In this document: piece by piece, positions 29,522-37,504 of the stretch
Layout of the letters: every line of letters begins with the position of its first letter
Numbering within the stretch: the first letter of the stretch is position 1
Assembly (NCBI GenBank): GCA_022793795.1
Contig: JAAWDM010000057.1
Span: 1-61,704 of the forward strand
Reading direction: 5' to 3'
DNA: 61,704 bases
Source of the DNA: Bacillota bacterium
GTDB taxonomy: Bacteria; Bacillota; Clostridia; Peptostreptococcales; Anaerovoracaceae
Notes under the pieces: model-generated
The model's database searches: none
What the model was told of the DNA's origin: nothing
The model's input: the letters and a program-made list of their open reading frames with translations, nothing else
Program-made: the position numbers and the translations under genes

Positions 29522-29549
29522 TTGCATTTTTGATATTTTTCTGTATAAT
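29522..29549 (+). promoter_or_regulatory. tRNA promoter
   Basis: TTGCAT at 29522-29527, a 16-base spacer and a perfect TATAAT at 29544-29549, 13 bases before the mature tRNA end. Confidence 0.75.
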
Positions 29550-29562
29550 AGTAAATAGATAT

Positions 29563-29637
29563 GGCTCTATGGTCAAGCGGTTAAGACTCCGCCCTCTCAC
29601 GGCGGCTACTCGGGTTCGAATCCCGATAGAGTCACCA
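29563..29637 (+). tRNA. tRNA-Glu (CUC anticodon)
   Basis: The 75-base sequence folds as a cloverleaf. The acceptor GGCTCTA pairs with TAGAGTC (one G-U). The anticodon stem-loop CCGCCCTCTCACGGCGG presents CTC, and the T arm CGGGTTCGAATCCCG is perfect. Discriminator A and an encoded CCA end at 29637. The CUC anticodon reads GAG codons. It stands alone, with its own promoter and terminator. Confidence 0.93.
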
Positions 29638-29645
29638 GACATAGT

Positions 29646-29679
29646 GCAGCTTGGATTAGCGTCTAAGCTGCGTTTTTTT
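29646..29679 (+). terminator. Terminator after tRNA-Glu
   Basis: GCAGCTT at 29646-29652 pairs with AAGCTGC at 29665-29671, followed by seven T residues. Confidence 0.88.
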
Positions 29680-29680
29680 A

Positions 29681-29696
29681 TGACCTAACCCAATTT
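29681..29696 (+). repeat. Direct repeat, left copy
   Basis: TGACCTAACCCAATTT here recurs as TGACCTGACCCAATTT at 30191-30206 in the same orientation with one mismatch. The pair brackets the 0.5 kb untranslated region between the tRNA terminator and the Dabb gene. It may be the remnant ends of an insertion; the sequences resemble no end I can name with confidence. Confidence 0.6.
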
Positions 29697-29866
29697 GCGA
29701 AGCAAATTGATGGTAGGAACTGAAGAATTACAAGCCAGCTAAAGCTGGGCAATTCTTGTATGGCACCTTCCAACGATTGGCTGTACCAATCGGGATAGGT
29801 GCGCAAAACGGGAGGAAGCCCCAAGAGACGGAGCAGAAGGCGAGAGATGATTGGAAGGCTTCTCCA
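29697..29866. other. Hairpin-rich non-coding region, possible structured RNA
   Basis: Several stems are stacked in 170 bases: AATTTGC/GCAAATT around 29692-29707, TACAAG-CCAGCT facing AGCTGG-CTTGTA at about 29729-29760, GCACC facing GGTGC enclosing CGATTGG/CCAATCG at about 29763-29802, and GAAGCC facing GGCTTC at about 29815-29862. No convincing reading frame with a ribosome site exists on either strand. The region lies behind the tRNA terminator. It could be a structured RNA or the folded end of a mobile element. Confidence 0.45.
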
Positions 29867-30190
29867 CATTGCATGTTTTTAGGGAGCATATATCGACAAG
29901 CTAAATAAAAATTCTCCCATATTCAGCTATTTTTTATAGTATGTGTCGACATTTTGGAAGAAGAACCGTCTATCAGGCCTTGTTATATTGAAAAAATAGC
30001 AAAATATAGGGATTCACTGTTAATTTTATCGATACATTGTCTAAATTTTAATGCAATATATGAGAAAATCTATAGACTCTATCGATACATCCTATGAAGA
30101 TATGGACGCTATGTGAGAATTTTATTATGCATGGATGTGGAGACAGCCTTACGTGATTTGATAGACGATTATAAACATAATAATAAAATG
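29867..30190. other. A/T-rich intergenic stretch with repeated ATCGA(C/T)A words
   Basis: I see no gene here. The words TATCGACAAG (about 29890), TGTCGACATTT (about 29944), TATCGATACATTG (about 30027) and TATCGATACATCC (about 30079) recur in both orientations, similar in character to the TTGAC words of the two MITE-like elements. This may be a decayed element or a set of protein-binding sites. Confidence 0.35.
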
Positions 30191-30206
30191 TGACCTGACC
30201 CAATTT
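30191..30206 (+). repeat. Direct repeat, right copy
   Basis: Same-orientation partner of 29681-29696 with one mismatch. It ends 12 bases before the ribosome binding site of the Dabb gene. Confidence 0.6.
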
Positions 30207-30233
30207 TCACAGAATCGAAAGGAGAAGCAGAAG

Positions 30234-30551
30234 ATGGTAAAACATATCATATTATGGAAATTAAAAGAGATGAGCGATGAGGCCCTGGAACAGCAAAAGA
30301 AATTGGTCAAGGAAGGATTGGAGGGATTGGCAGGAAGGATTCCAGGCATGATCCATATTCATGTGAGATTGGAGAAGCTGCCTACTTCCAATGCAGATAT
30401 GATGCTGGACAGCACTTTTGAGGATGTAGAAGCCTTAAACGGATATACGATTCATCCAGAACATGTTCACGTGGCAGAGACCTATATCAGACCATATGTA
30501 GCCACACGGCTTTGCATGGATTTTGAAATGGATGGGGAGGTCAAAGGATGA
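30234..30551 (+). CDS. Dabb (stress-response A/B barrel) domain protein
   Basis: This 105-residue protein is a typical single Dabb domain. It opens with MVKHIILWKLK, has the central GLAGRIPGMIHIHV strand region and ends in the HPEHVHVAETYIRP motif with conserved His residues. AAAGGAGA stands eight bases before the ATG. Dabb proteins are small dimeric ferredoxin-like barrels; some are enzymes of small-molecule pathways and many have no known role. The gene overlaps the following HD-domain gene by 4 bases, so the two are probably made together. Confidence 0.88.
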   Translation: MVKHIILWKLKEMSDEALEQQKKLVKEGLEGLAGRIPGMIHIHVRLEKLPTSNADMMLDSTFEDVEALNGYTIHPEHVHVAETYIRPYVATRLCMDFEMDGEVKG

Positions 30552-31036
30552 ACCGGCTGCTGAAGCTGGAAAATCTGTTGCTGGCAGTCATCGACCAGCA
30601 GCAGGAGACGGGACAGGACGGCCTTGGAAGAGACGAAACCCTGAACTGGGAGCGAATCCATATGGCATCTTCCGCTAGATTAGCATGGGAAATGGCATTG
30701 GAAAGAGGCGTTGAGCCGGAACTTGCAGCCTGCGCTGCTGCGGTACACGATTATGGCAGAATCCTTACAGGCAAGCAAAAAGGCCATGCAGAAGCTGGTT
30801 ATGAACCAGTCAAGGCTTTTTTAGCAGATAGTGGCCTGTTTACAGAAGGGGAGGTAGAGACCATTGCCCTGGCCGTAAAAAACCATAGCAGCAAGACAGT
30901 GGTTGGAACACCCATTGAGGAAATCGTCAAAGATGCCGATGTGGTAGATTGCTATCAGTATGGGTATCCCTTTGACAGACCCGAAAAGGAGGAACGCTAC
31001 CAGAAGTGGCTGGCAGCGCAAGGGCTTACCATGTAA
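30548..31036 (+). CDS. HD-domain metal-dependent phosphohydrolase
   Basis: This protein has 162 residues. The HD metal ligands are visible in order: His in RIHMASSARLAW, His-Asp in AAVHDYGRIL, His in AVKNHSSKTV and Asp in KDADVVDCYQYG. Such proteins hydrolyse phosphate esters, often of nucleotides. The substrate cannot be read from the sequence. Translation is coupled to the Dabb gene through an ATGA overlap. It converges on the exonuclease gene 55 bases later with no obvious terminator between. Confidence 0.85.
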   Translation: MNRLLKLENLLLAVIDQQQETGQDGLGRDETLNWERIHMASSARLAWEMALERGVEPELAACAAAVHDYGRILTGKQKGHAEAGYEPVKAFLADSGLFTEGEVETIALAVKNHSSKTVVGTPIEEIVKDADVVDCYQYGYPFDRPEKEERYQKWLAAQGLTM

Positions 31037-31090
31037 TTGGCCATTGATTCCAAGTTACCTTAGGTATTACTGTGGTCATTACCATGGACA

Positions 31091-32128
31091 TTATCGTGGG
31101 CAGGAGACTTCCTCCATGAAACGGCAGAGAAGCGCCTTTGCAAACATGTTGACTTCCAGGAAATTAGTTTTGCCGTTTTCCGACAGAATGAAAAAGCCGT
31201 TAACATATCCTGGATATTTGGATAGGGTGGCCGCTGATGCGGGAAGAACCGTCCGGAGATTGAGATAGTGACTGTTTTTATGACGGTCAGTGGGCAATAA
31301 GAAACGGAACTCACCCTCTATGGAGAAATGACAGGAATAGGGTGAGGTACCGTCGTCATAAGAAATATATGAAAATCCAGGGCCATCATAATTTCCCATT
31401 ATGGTGAGTCCAGTATAATCGATTCGAATCTTTCCGATATTCAACTGAGGCCAGCCATGAGCCCCCGCTACAGGAAATCCCAGATAACTCATGGCCCGAT
31501 GCAGGTCCGCCTTTAAGATAACTGGTAAAATACGATAAAGCTGTATCAAGTCATCGTGGTTATGGAGCAGAATTTTCCGTTCTAGTTCCTCTTTTTTTGC
31601 AGGATCCTCTGTCTTTAAATAGGTTTCATAGAGCTTGATACTATCCGCACCAGAAATTTGGTCTTTTCTGTCCGTGTGAAATCCCATATAGTCCTCCACC
31701 GTTTTTTGACGAAGATTGGTAAGTTGGGCTTTTAAGTTGCTGTGACCATGAAGAACCAGGTACAAATCCAGGTTATAGCAGCCAAAGGAAAAATCAGAAA
31801 GACCTTTCATGACCGCTCGCTTTGTAGTAAAGGGCAGGTCAAAGTGTTTTCCATTATAGGTTAAAATATAGTCGTAGTTTTTTAGTTCCTCTTGAACCGC
31901 CAAAAGAACGTTTCGCTCTTCCAATTTGTTTTCTGCAAAATATTGAACCGCCTGGCAATTTCCGTCCTCACTGATGGCAAGAAATCCAGCCAAAATAACT
32001 TCTGATGCAGCAGGATTGAGACCCAAGGTCTCTATATCGAAAATACCCAGACGCAGGCCTTTAAAATATCGGTCCACCATGTTAGATGAGAAGATAGGGA
32101 GATTATGGGTATAACGCAATGTTTTCAT
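31091..32128 (-). CDS. YprB-like ribonuclease H-fold (DEDD) exonuclease
   Basis: This protein has 345 residues. It begins with a short N-terminal strand region and then LGIFDIETLGLNP, which holds the first acidic pair of a DEDD exonuclease. ILTYNGKHFDLPF gives the second motif, and the third is HNHDDLIQLYRIL. This matches the YprB-type RNase H-like family of Firmicutes, which acts on nucleic acids with 3'-5' polarity by family analogy. The C-terminal 110 residues are not recognised. A folded leader lies upstream. The gene is divergent from spoVS. Confidence 0.85.
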   Translation of the reverse strand: MKTLRYTHNLPIFSSNMVDRYFKGLRLGIFDIETLGLNPAASEVILAGFLAISEDGNCQAVQYFAENKLEERNVLLAVQEELKNYDYILTYNGKHFDLPFTTKRAVMKGLSDFSFGCYNLDLYLVLHGHSNLKAQLTNLRQKTVEDYMGFHTDRKDQISGADSIKLYETYLKTEDPAKKEELERKILLHNHDDLIQLYRILPVILKADLHRAMSYLGFPVAGAHGWPQLNIGKIRIDYTGLTIMGNYDGPGFSYISYDDGTSPYSCHFSIEGEFRFLLPTDRHKNSHYLNLRTVLPASAATLSKYPGYVNGFFILSENGKTNFLEVNMFAKALLCRFMEEVSCPR

Positions 32129-32153
32129 GTTGTATGTATCCTTTCTTTGCTTT

Positions 32154-32265
32154 AAAAAGCAGGCTTTCGCCCCTGTAAAACAAAATAGCCTGCAGGGGAG
32201 CAGGCTACTTTGTTCAAAAGGGGTATTTTGGATTTGAGATTATGAGGTTATCAGGGGGGATAACC
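32154..32265 (-). promoter_or_regulatory. Folded leader with mutually exclusive hairpins, possible attenuator
   Basis: Read on the minus strand towards the exonuclease gene, GGTTATC-CCCCCT-GATAACC (32265-32246) forms a first hairpin. AGCCTGC-TCCCCT-GCAGGCT (32206-32187) forms a second, extended outward by AACAAAG/TTTTGTT. The same GCAGGCT can instead pair with a second AGCCTGC at 32165-32159, which is followed by TTTTT. A CAGGGG segment between them can pair with either loop. This looks like terminator/antiterminator switching; the ligand is unknown. Confidence 0.5.
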
Positions 32266-32473
32266 ACAACCCTATTCTAACAAATAAAATGAGGAAATGC
32301 AAGTGGTTTCGTGAAAAGAATGTGAAAAAAGTCGATTTTTTTCACATTTTGTTGAAACTTTTTTTCCTTTTTGCTAATTATTTCCTATATACTATAGGTG
32401 AGAGCGGAACGTAAAGCGTTTCAGTTGTGTATTTCAATTCAATCAACCAGAGTTGATAATAGGAGGAAAAATA

Positions 32474-32734
32474 ATGGAAATTTTAAAAGTATCAGCTAAA
32501 TCAAACCCCAATTCGGTGGCAGGAGCCCTGGCAGGTGTACTTAGAGAAAAAGGCGGAGCAGAGATTCAAGCTATCGGTGCAGGAGCGCTTAATCAAGCGG
32601 TAAAATCTGTAGCCATTGCAAGAGGTTTCGTTGCGCCTAGCGGAATCGACCTTGTCTGCGTGCCGGCTTTCGCAGATATTCAAATCGACGGTGAAGAGCG
32701 AACCGCTATCAAACTGATCGTAGAGCCCAGATAG
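32474..32734 (+). CDS. spoVS: Stage V sporulation protein S
   Basis: The 86-residue protein has the strongly conserved SpoVS/Alba-like sequence from MEILKVSAKSNPNSVAGALA to the C-terminal DGEERTAIKLIVEPR. AGGAGG at 32461-32466 fixes ATG 32474 as the start. SpoVS is a nucleic-acid-binding protein needed for coat assembly and late septation control in Bacillus. Its presence suggests sporulation capacity but is not proof. Its upstream 345 bases also hold the exonuclease leader; no clear sigma-A or sigma-H promoter could be fixed. Confidence 0.96.
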   Translation: MEILKVSAKSNPNSVAGALAGVLREKGGAEIQAIGAGALNQAVKSVAIARGFVAPSGIDLVCVPAFADIQIDGEERTAIKLIVEPR

Positions 32735-32766
32735 GTAGAGCGATAGAAAGAATATGTAAAATTATG

Positions 32767-32793
32767 TGCCCAGGAACTGCCTGGGCATTTTTT
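32767..32793 (+). terminator. Terminator after spoVS
   Basis: TGCCCAGG at 32767-32774 and CCTGGGCA at 32780-32787 form a perfect 8-bp stem with a 5-base loop, followed by six T residues. Confidence 0.92.
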
Positions 32794-32854
32794 ATGTAGC
32801 TATGAAGGATTAGAAATGATATACTATATTCCAAGAAAAAAGGGAGGTTATAAA

Positions 32855-33397
32855 ATGACATTTGAAGAAAAGACCATAGATAGCGAAAGACTTTATGAAG
32901 GAGCCATTATCAATCTCAGGCGAGATAAGGTAACGGTACAGAACGGAACATCTTATCGAGAGATTGTAGAACACAACGGCGGGGCAGTCCTGGCCGCTAT
33001 CACACCAGAAAGAAAAATGGTTATGGTTCGTCAATTTCGTAAGCCGGCAGAGCGAGTCATATTAGAAGCGCCGGCTGGAAAAATCGACCCAGGCGAGGAA
33101 TCCCTCCATGCGGCAATACGAGAATTGAAAGAGGAGACTGGCTATACGGCTAAAAACGTTACCCTTCTAACTCGCTTTTATCCATCGGTAGGTTATTCAG
33201 AGGAAAAACTGGATCTCTATCTGTGTACGGAACTTACGGCAGGAGAAACCTGCTTTGATGAAAACGAAGCCATCGATATTGAAGAAATGGAGATAGAAAC
33301 CCTTTATCAGATGGTAATGGCAGGAGAGATTCAAGACGCCAAAACCATCATAGCCATCCTTATGGTCAGGTCGCAAGTCCAAGAAGGAATACTTTGA
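32855..33397 (+). CDS. Nudix hydrolase, ADP-ribose pyrophosphatase-like
   Basis: GGGAGG at 32841-32846 supports ATG 32855 and a protein of 180 residues. An in-frame ATG at 32816 has no ribosome site. The Nudix box GX5EX7REXXEEXG is complete (GKIDPGE, then RELKEETGY), preceded by VRQFRKPAERVILEAPAG, which is typical of ADP-sugar pyrophosphatases. Such enzymes cleave ADP-ribose to AMP and ribose 5-phosphate. Position next to a SpoIIM-like gene and a xerD-like gene matches the nudF-spoIIM-ripX neighbourhood of Bacillus. The 3' end overlaps the convergent gene by 32 bases. Confidence 0.92.
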   Translation: MTFEEKTIDSERLYEGAIINLRRDKVTVQNGTSYREIVEHNGGAVLAAITPERKMVMVRQFRKPAERVILEAPAGKIDPGEESLHAAIRELKEETGYTAKNVTLLTRFYPSVGYSEEKLDLYLCTELTAGETCFDENEAIDIEEMEIETLYQMVMAGEIQDAKTIIAILMVRSQVQEGIL

Positions 33398-33950
33398 GAA
33401 TACAGATGAGAATCAAAAGAAGAAGTCCAATTCCATAGAATTTCATATATTGACCTGCAAATAGCTGAAGAGCATTTCTGTTTTTTCGGCCCCGAGCCCG
33501 ATTCCTATGCCATAAAGCGCCGAAAACCTGCAAACCTTCTTGAATGGAAATCATCAATAGGAACGAAAAAAGAAATACCTGTAGCAGCCCGGACGGCAGC
33601 AGGGTGAGAAAAATATAATAGAGCCCCTCTAGGCCCATGGTTTCAATTAGCATGGTAGCAGAGAATCCCATAGACAGTCCCATTAAAATCAGATAGAGGA
33701 CAGCGAAAGGCAGAATGGGAAAAAGCAGCGGTGAAAAGAAGCAAACCAGCAAAAAGAGAAAGCTGCCTGAAAAGGTTTGCCAGAAAGCGGGTAGCGGATC
33801 GATTGCTTCAGCATCGGTATGAAGGATGCTTGTTAAGGCGTCGGCTAGTTGGACTTTTCCTTCCCCCGTCATAAACACTTCAAAAAATGCTCCGGTGCAC
33901 AGTCCGATGGCAGTCAGGAATAGGAGTGTTAAAAATATCTTTTTATCCAT
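33366..33950 (-). CDS. SpoIIM-like membrane protein
   Basis: This 194-residue, very hydrophobic protein has five predicted membrane segments. The first is followed by GAFFEVFM, matching the layout of stage II sporulation protein M. SpoIIM, with SpoIID and SpoIIP, drives membrane movement during engulfment. The start is preceded on its strand by AAGGAAGG. Neighbourhood (Nudix, XerD) supports the call. Sequence identity to SpoIIM cannot be measured here, so it remains SpoIIM-like. Its last 32 bases overlap the Nudix gene tail to tail. Confidence 0.7.
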   Translation of the reverse strand: MDKKIFLTLLFLTAIGLCTGAFFEVFMTGEGKVQLADALTSILHTDAEAIDPLPAFWQTFSGSFLFLLVCFFSPLLFPILPFAVLYLILMGLSMGFSATMLIETMGLEGLYYIFLTLLPSGLLQVFLFSFLLMISIQEGLQVFGALWHRNRARGRKNRNALQLFAGQYMKFYGIGLLLLILICILKVFLLGLAT

Positions 33951-34123
33951 TGTTTATGTTTCCTTCCTTTTTCTTATGGTTTTTCTGATGGCAAGTCCAG
34001 GGAAAATCTTTGCAGAATTCCCATTTCGGTGTGATTTGCTGTACAAAAAAGGTATATGCAAAAGATAAGGCCTTTTTACCATAAAAAAGTTTACATAATC
34101 CGCAAAAAAATGACAAATAATTG

Positions 34124-34152
34124 TTGAAAAGTTTTGCAAACCATAATATACT
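34124..34152 (+). promoter_or_regulatory. Promoter of the xerD-like gene
   Basis: TTGAAA at 34124-34129, a 17-base spacer and TATACT at 34147-34152, 32 bases before the start codon. Confidence 0.72.
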
Positions 34153-34184
34153 AGAAAAGCAAATTTAGAGGATGAAGAGAGACT

Positions 34185-35066
34185 ATGGGTGCAAGAGAAT
34201 TTGAAACATATCTATTAAAAGAGAAGAAAATGGCTGCCAACACAGTGGAAGCGTACAAACGCGATGTGTACGGCTTTGCAGAGTTTGTGAAGCAGAGAGG
34301 AATAGAGGCGCCAGAAGAAGCTGCCAATGCAGAGGTTGTAGCATATCTGATGCTGTTGAAACAAGAAGGAAAGGCCAAAGCCACGGTCAATCGTAAGCTG
34401 GCTTCCATAAGAACCTGGTTTGGATTTCTCATGGAACAGGGATTGGTCAATCAAAATCCAGCTGTCAACATCAAGTCTCCAAAGATTGAAAGAAAAGAAG
34501 TGGTTTATTTAACCCAGGAAGAGATTGAAAGACTCATGACCACCCCCGACAATACACCCAAAGGAATTCGTGATAAAGCCATCTTAGAGTTAATGTATGC
34601 TACTGGTATTCGCGCCAGTGAACTCATCAGCCTAGAATTGGACGAAGTTAATGTTCGAATGGGCTTTGTCACTTGTATGGGGGATCATGTAAAAGCAAGA
34701 ATCATTCCCATTGGAAGAATCGGTAGAAAAGCTCTTGAGGCATATCTTGAGCCTTATCGCAGCGAGCTTCTTGAGCGAAAGCCGGAGGAAAGAGCTTTAT
34801 TTGTTAACTATGTAGGTAATCCCATTACCAGGCAAGGCCTTTGGAAGATTTTAAAAGAGTATGGCGAAAAGGCACAGCTGTCTCAAAGCCTTACGCCCCA
34901 AGTTTTGAGGAATTCCTTTGCAGTACATATGCTGCAAAACGGAGCGGACTTAAAGTCCCTTCAAGAACTTTTGGGTCATGAGGATATTTCAGCGACCCAG
35001 ATATACCTATCTGTAACAAAAAACCGTATTAAGGATGTATACGACAGGACCCATCCCAGAGCCTAA
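34185..35066 (+). CDS. XerD-like tyrosine recombinase with His-to-Gln change
   Basis: The 293-residue length and layout are those of XerC/XerD: a SAM-like N-terminal core-binding domain (about 1-85) and a catalytic domain (about 105-290). Catalytic Arg is in TGIRASELI, the beta-hairpin Lys in HVKARIIPIG, the second Arg is Arg242, His is in LGHEDIS and nucleophile Tyr in TQIYLSV. The normal HxxR motif reads QVLR, so His239 is Gln (CAA), and the following RHSFA reads RNSFA. XerC/D resolve chromosome dimers at dif. Gene neighbours fit the xerD locus, but the changed residue suggests a divergent recombinase or paralogue. No dif site was identified. Confidence 0.85.
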   Translation: MGAREFETYLLKEKKMAANTVEAYKRDVYGFAEFVKQRGIEAPEEAANAEVVAYLMLLKQEGKAKATVNRKLASIRTWFGFLMEQGLVNQNPAVNIKSPKIERKEVVYLTQEEIERLMTTPDNTPKGIRDKAILELMYATGIRASELISLELDEVNVRMGFVTCMGDHVKARIIPIGRIGRKALEAYLEPYRSELLERKPEERALFVNYVGNPITRQGLWKILKEYGEKAQLSQSLTPQVLRNSFAVHMLQNGADLKSLQELLGHEDISATQIYLSVTKNRIKDVYDRTHPRA

Positions 35067-35090
35067 TATCAGACGACAAATCATACAAAA

Positions 35091-35128
35091 GGACGGATAT
35101 ATGAGAAAGTTTATCATCATATCCGTCC
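35091..35128. terminator. Bidirectional terminator between xerD-like and regulator genes
   Basis: GGACGGATAT with ATGA pairs with TCATATCCGTCC (one bulge), with an A run before and CTTTCTT after. It lies between two convergent genes and can serve both. Confidence 0.75.
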
Positions 35129-35138
35129 CTTTCTTGTT

Positions 35139-37196
35139 TCATGACAAATAGGCTTGGCCTTTTGGCGTAATCTGCGAGCCACTGCGGCCTTGATACACTT
35201 TAATCAGACCATCATTTTGACATTCAGACAATAATCGTTTTAGCTTTCCTTCGCCAATTTGTACATTGTGTAATGCCAGTTTTTGAAGCAAAGCAGTACG
35301 GCCAATACCAGAAAGGGATTTGGTGGCATCAGCAATGAGTCGCAGGATAAGCTTCTTGATTTCTTCTTCAGAACATGGAGCAGAGTCTGGAACCCTTGAG
35401 ACAGGCGTAGGTTCAGGTACGGATTCTGTGGAAACGAGCAGGCCGCTTGTTTGAAATTGATCTTGCTCCTGATTCTGATTTGGATGTTGGAGATATTCCG
35501 GCACAGTATCCAAAGTACGGTAATAAAAGGCCACGTTTTCCAGTTCTCGTACATTACCGGGCCAATCGTACCGATAAAGAATATCCCGCTCTTTTGGGGA
35601 AATATCTTTGTAGTATTTTCCTAGGAAATTTTGAAGCAAAGGTAAAATGTCCTCCCGGCGCTGGCGAAGGGGTGCGATATGAATTGACAATACGTTGAGA
35701 CGATAAAACAAATCGCTTCTAAATTTTCCACAGGCAATCTGTTTTTCTAAATTGGCGTTGGTGGCTGCAATGATCCGCACATTGATATCGATAATTTTAT
35801 CACTGCCGATACGCATGACCTGCTTTTCTTGAATGACACGGAGCAGACGGGATTGGAGGTTGGGCGATATGTCTCCGATTTCGTCTAAAAATATGGTACC
35901 TTTTTCTGCCTGTTCAAACAGACCTATCTTGCCGTTTTTCTGTGCGCCGGTAAATGCTCCAGGCTCATAACCGAATAATTCGCTTTCCAGCAGGTTTTCC
36001 GGTAGGGCAGCACAGTTTACCGCCACAAAAGGCGCCTTTTTTCGTAGAGAATAATTGTGAATAGATTGTGCAAACAGTTCCTTACCTGTGCCGCTTTCAC
36101 CGCGAATCAGAATGGTGTAGTCGGAAAGGGCGGCTCGTTTGGCGATGTCGATACTTTTTTTCATAGACATTGACTGACAAGTAATGTCGCGGAAGGTGTA
36201 TTTTGCATAGAGTCCTCTGGTTTTTAATTGGCGATTTAATTGGCCCTCTGTGTCGCGGAGATTTTTTTCATTTTGCAGGATAAGGCAACAGCCGATTTCT
36301 TTGTTTTGCAGAATAAAAGAGTGTTTTTCTACTAGGTAATTCTGTTCCGAAAAGCGTACAAGTTCATCCTTGTAATCATCGCCCTCCACTAGAGCATTGA
36401 AGAAGAGGGGAGATTTTGCAAGATTATCGCCAGTAATCATATGAAAAATGCTATATCCTTTTTCATTGATATAGTGGATATTCTGCTGTTTATCTAACAG
36501 AACGATGGCCTGAGTCATGGTTTCAATGACGTTGGTAAGGAGCTGCTCTTTTAAAAAGTTACCCAGATAGCTATGGATAAAGTTGGCGCCAGTATCCAGT
36601 TCTTCTGTAATCTTATTGAACAGATTGCCTCGCACCACTGGATTCTCTAGCTCAAGCAGTGTAATCAGCTTCTGAAAGGTTTCAAAGCTGATTTCTCGGT
36701 TATAGATATTGTGAATATGAATGATCCAGGAGGGAATTAGCTGTTCTGAACCGTTTGCAACAATGCAGGTATCCATCCTGCGATAAAGGTCGCTATGTAG
36801 CAGGGTCTCATCATAAGGATGCAGTTTTATGTGACCGATTCCAAGTTCATAGATCAAATGAATGGTTTGTAGGATGCTTTCCCTGGAGTCATTGATGACT
36901 AATACATCGGTACCTGATGGGATGTTCATAACGGATTGCAGATTCTTTTTTTGAATACTGCGGGTGATAACGATAACTTTAGAAAAATCGCTGATATGGG
37001 AAACCAGATAGCGAAGCATCTCTTCATAAAGGACCAGATATGCATCCGCTTGAACTTGCTGATTTTCTTCCATTTCGTTAAGAAAATAGACGGAAGTTTT
37101 TACGTAATCTCCTAGCACGCTGTTTATGTTATCTACCAGATATTCAATAGATTCTAACCCTTCCTGATCTCTACAAAAGAAAGCAATTTTTTTCAT
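35139..37196 (-). CDS. Sigma-54-dependent enhancer-binding transcription activator
   Basis: This protein has 685 residues. The N-terminal region (about 1-200) resembles PrpR-type sensor domains, followed by a PAS-like segment (about 215-330). The AAA+ domain (about 345-570) has Walker A GESGTGKE (near 363), the sigma-54 contact loop GAFTGA (near 412) and Walker [10 protein letters not shown]. Where most relatives carry a Fis-type helix-turn-helix, the C-terminus (about 610-685) looks like a winged helix ending [13 protein letters not shown]. It is divergent from nhaC, where a -24/-12 promoter and a dyad fit its action, so it most likely activates the antiporter-hydrolase unit. Confidence 0.92.
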   Translation of the reverse strand: MKKIAFFCRDQEGLESIEYLVDNINSVLGDYVKTSVYFLNEMEENQQVQADAYLVLYEEMLRYLVSHISDFSKVIVITRSIQKKNLQSVMNIPSGTDVLVINDSRESILQTIHLIYELGIGHIKLHPYDETLLHSDLYRRMDTCIVANGSEQLIPSWIIHIHNIYNREISFETFQKLITLLELENPVVRGNLFNKITEELDTGANFIHSYLGNFLKEQLLTNVIETMTQAIVLLDKQQNIHYINEKGYSIFHMITGDNLAKSPLFFNALVEGDDYKDELVRFSEQNYLVEKHSFILQNKEIGCCLILQNEKNLRDTEGQLNRQLKTRGLYAKYTFRDITCQSMSMKKSIDIAKRAALSDYTILIRGESGTGKELFAQSIHNYSLRKKAPFVAVNCAALPENLLESELFGYEPGAFTGAQKNGKIGLFEQAEKGTIFLDEIGDISPNLQSRLLRVIQEKQVMRIGSDKIIDINVRIIAATNANLEKQIACGKFRSDLFYRLNVLSIHIAPLRQRREDILPLLQNFLGKYYKDISPKERDILYRYDWPGNVRELENVAFYYRTLDTVPEYLQHPNQNQEQDQFQTSGLLVSTESVPEPTPVSRVPDSAPCSEEEIKKLILRLIADATKSLSGIGRTALLQKLALHNVQIGEGKLKRLLSECQNDGLIKVYQGRSGSQITPKGQAYLS

Positions 37197-37286
37197 CTTT
37201 ACACCTCCGCTCCAAAACGATTGGGTTCCTCGACCTGATACTCTATAGAATATCGGAAAGGAATTCCCTTGTCAATGAGATATAGT

Positions 37287-37330
37287 GGATAATATGGATA
37301 AAGTAAATAGGATATTTGACCATATTATCC
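37287..37330. promoter_or_regulatory. Perfect 11-bp dyad, putative upstream activator site
   Basis: GGATAATATGG at 37287-37297 and CCATATTATCC at 37320-37330 are exact inverted repeats, 33 bases centre to centre, about three helical turns. They lie about 85-125 bases upstream of the sigma-54 promoter, the usual distance for an enhancer-binding protein. The site is probably bound by the divergent regulator; this is inferred from position. Confidence 0.65.
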
Positions 37331-37414
37331 TGTTTGTCCGGCAAAAGTTTGAAAGAAAAAGATAGAAATGTGACGAAAGTGTGATGAAAATTGGTGCAAT
37401 TTGGTACAATTTCG

Positions 37415-37431
37415 TTGGCATGGATATTGCG
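37415..37431 (+). promoter_or_regulatory. Sigma-54 (-24/-12) promoter of nhaC
   Basis: TTGGCATGGATATTGCG has GG at 37417-37418 and GC at 37429-37430, exactly 10 bases between, matching TTGGCAC-N5-TTGC. Transcription would start about 12 bases after the GC. The ribosome site GGAGG and ATG follow at 37495-37505. Confidence 0.85.
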
Positions 37432-37504
37432 ATAGCATTATGGTGACCTGGCCAGGTATCATAATGTAATGATATTTCGTTTTAATTTAGTTTTGGAGGT
37501 AGAA

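Noticed and set aside
29678-29869. Short minus-strand open frame over the hairpin-rich region
   Set aside because: It is explained by hairpin and direct-repeat DNA, with no ribosome site or recognisable protein.
32270-32420. Sigma-H promoter for spoVS from AGGAAAT and a downstream GAAT
   Set aside because: The spacing of about 19 bases is too long for the sigma-H pattern, and no better pair was found.
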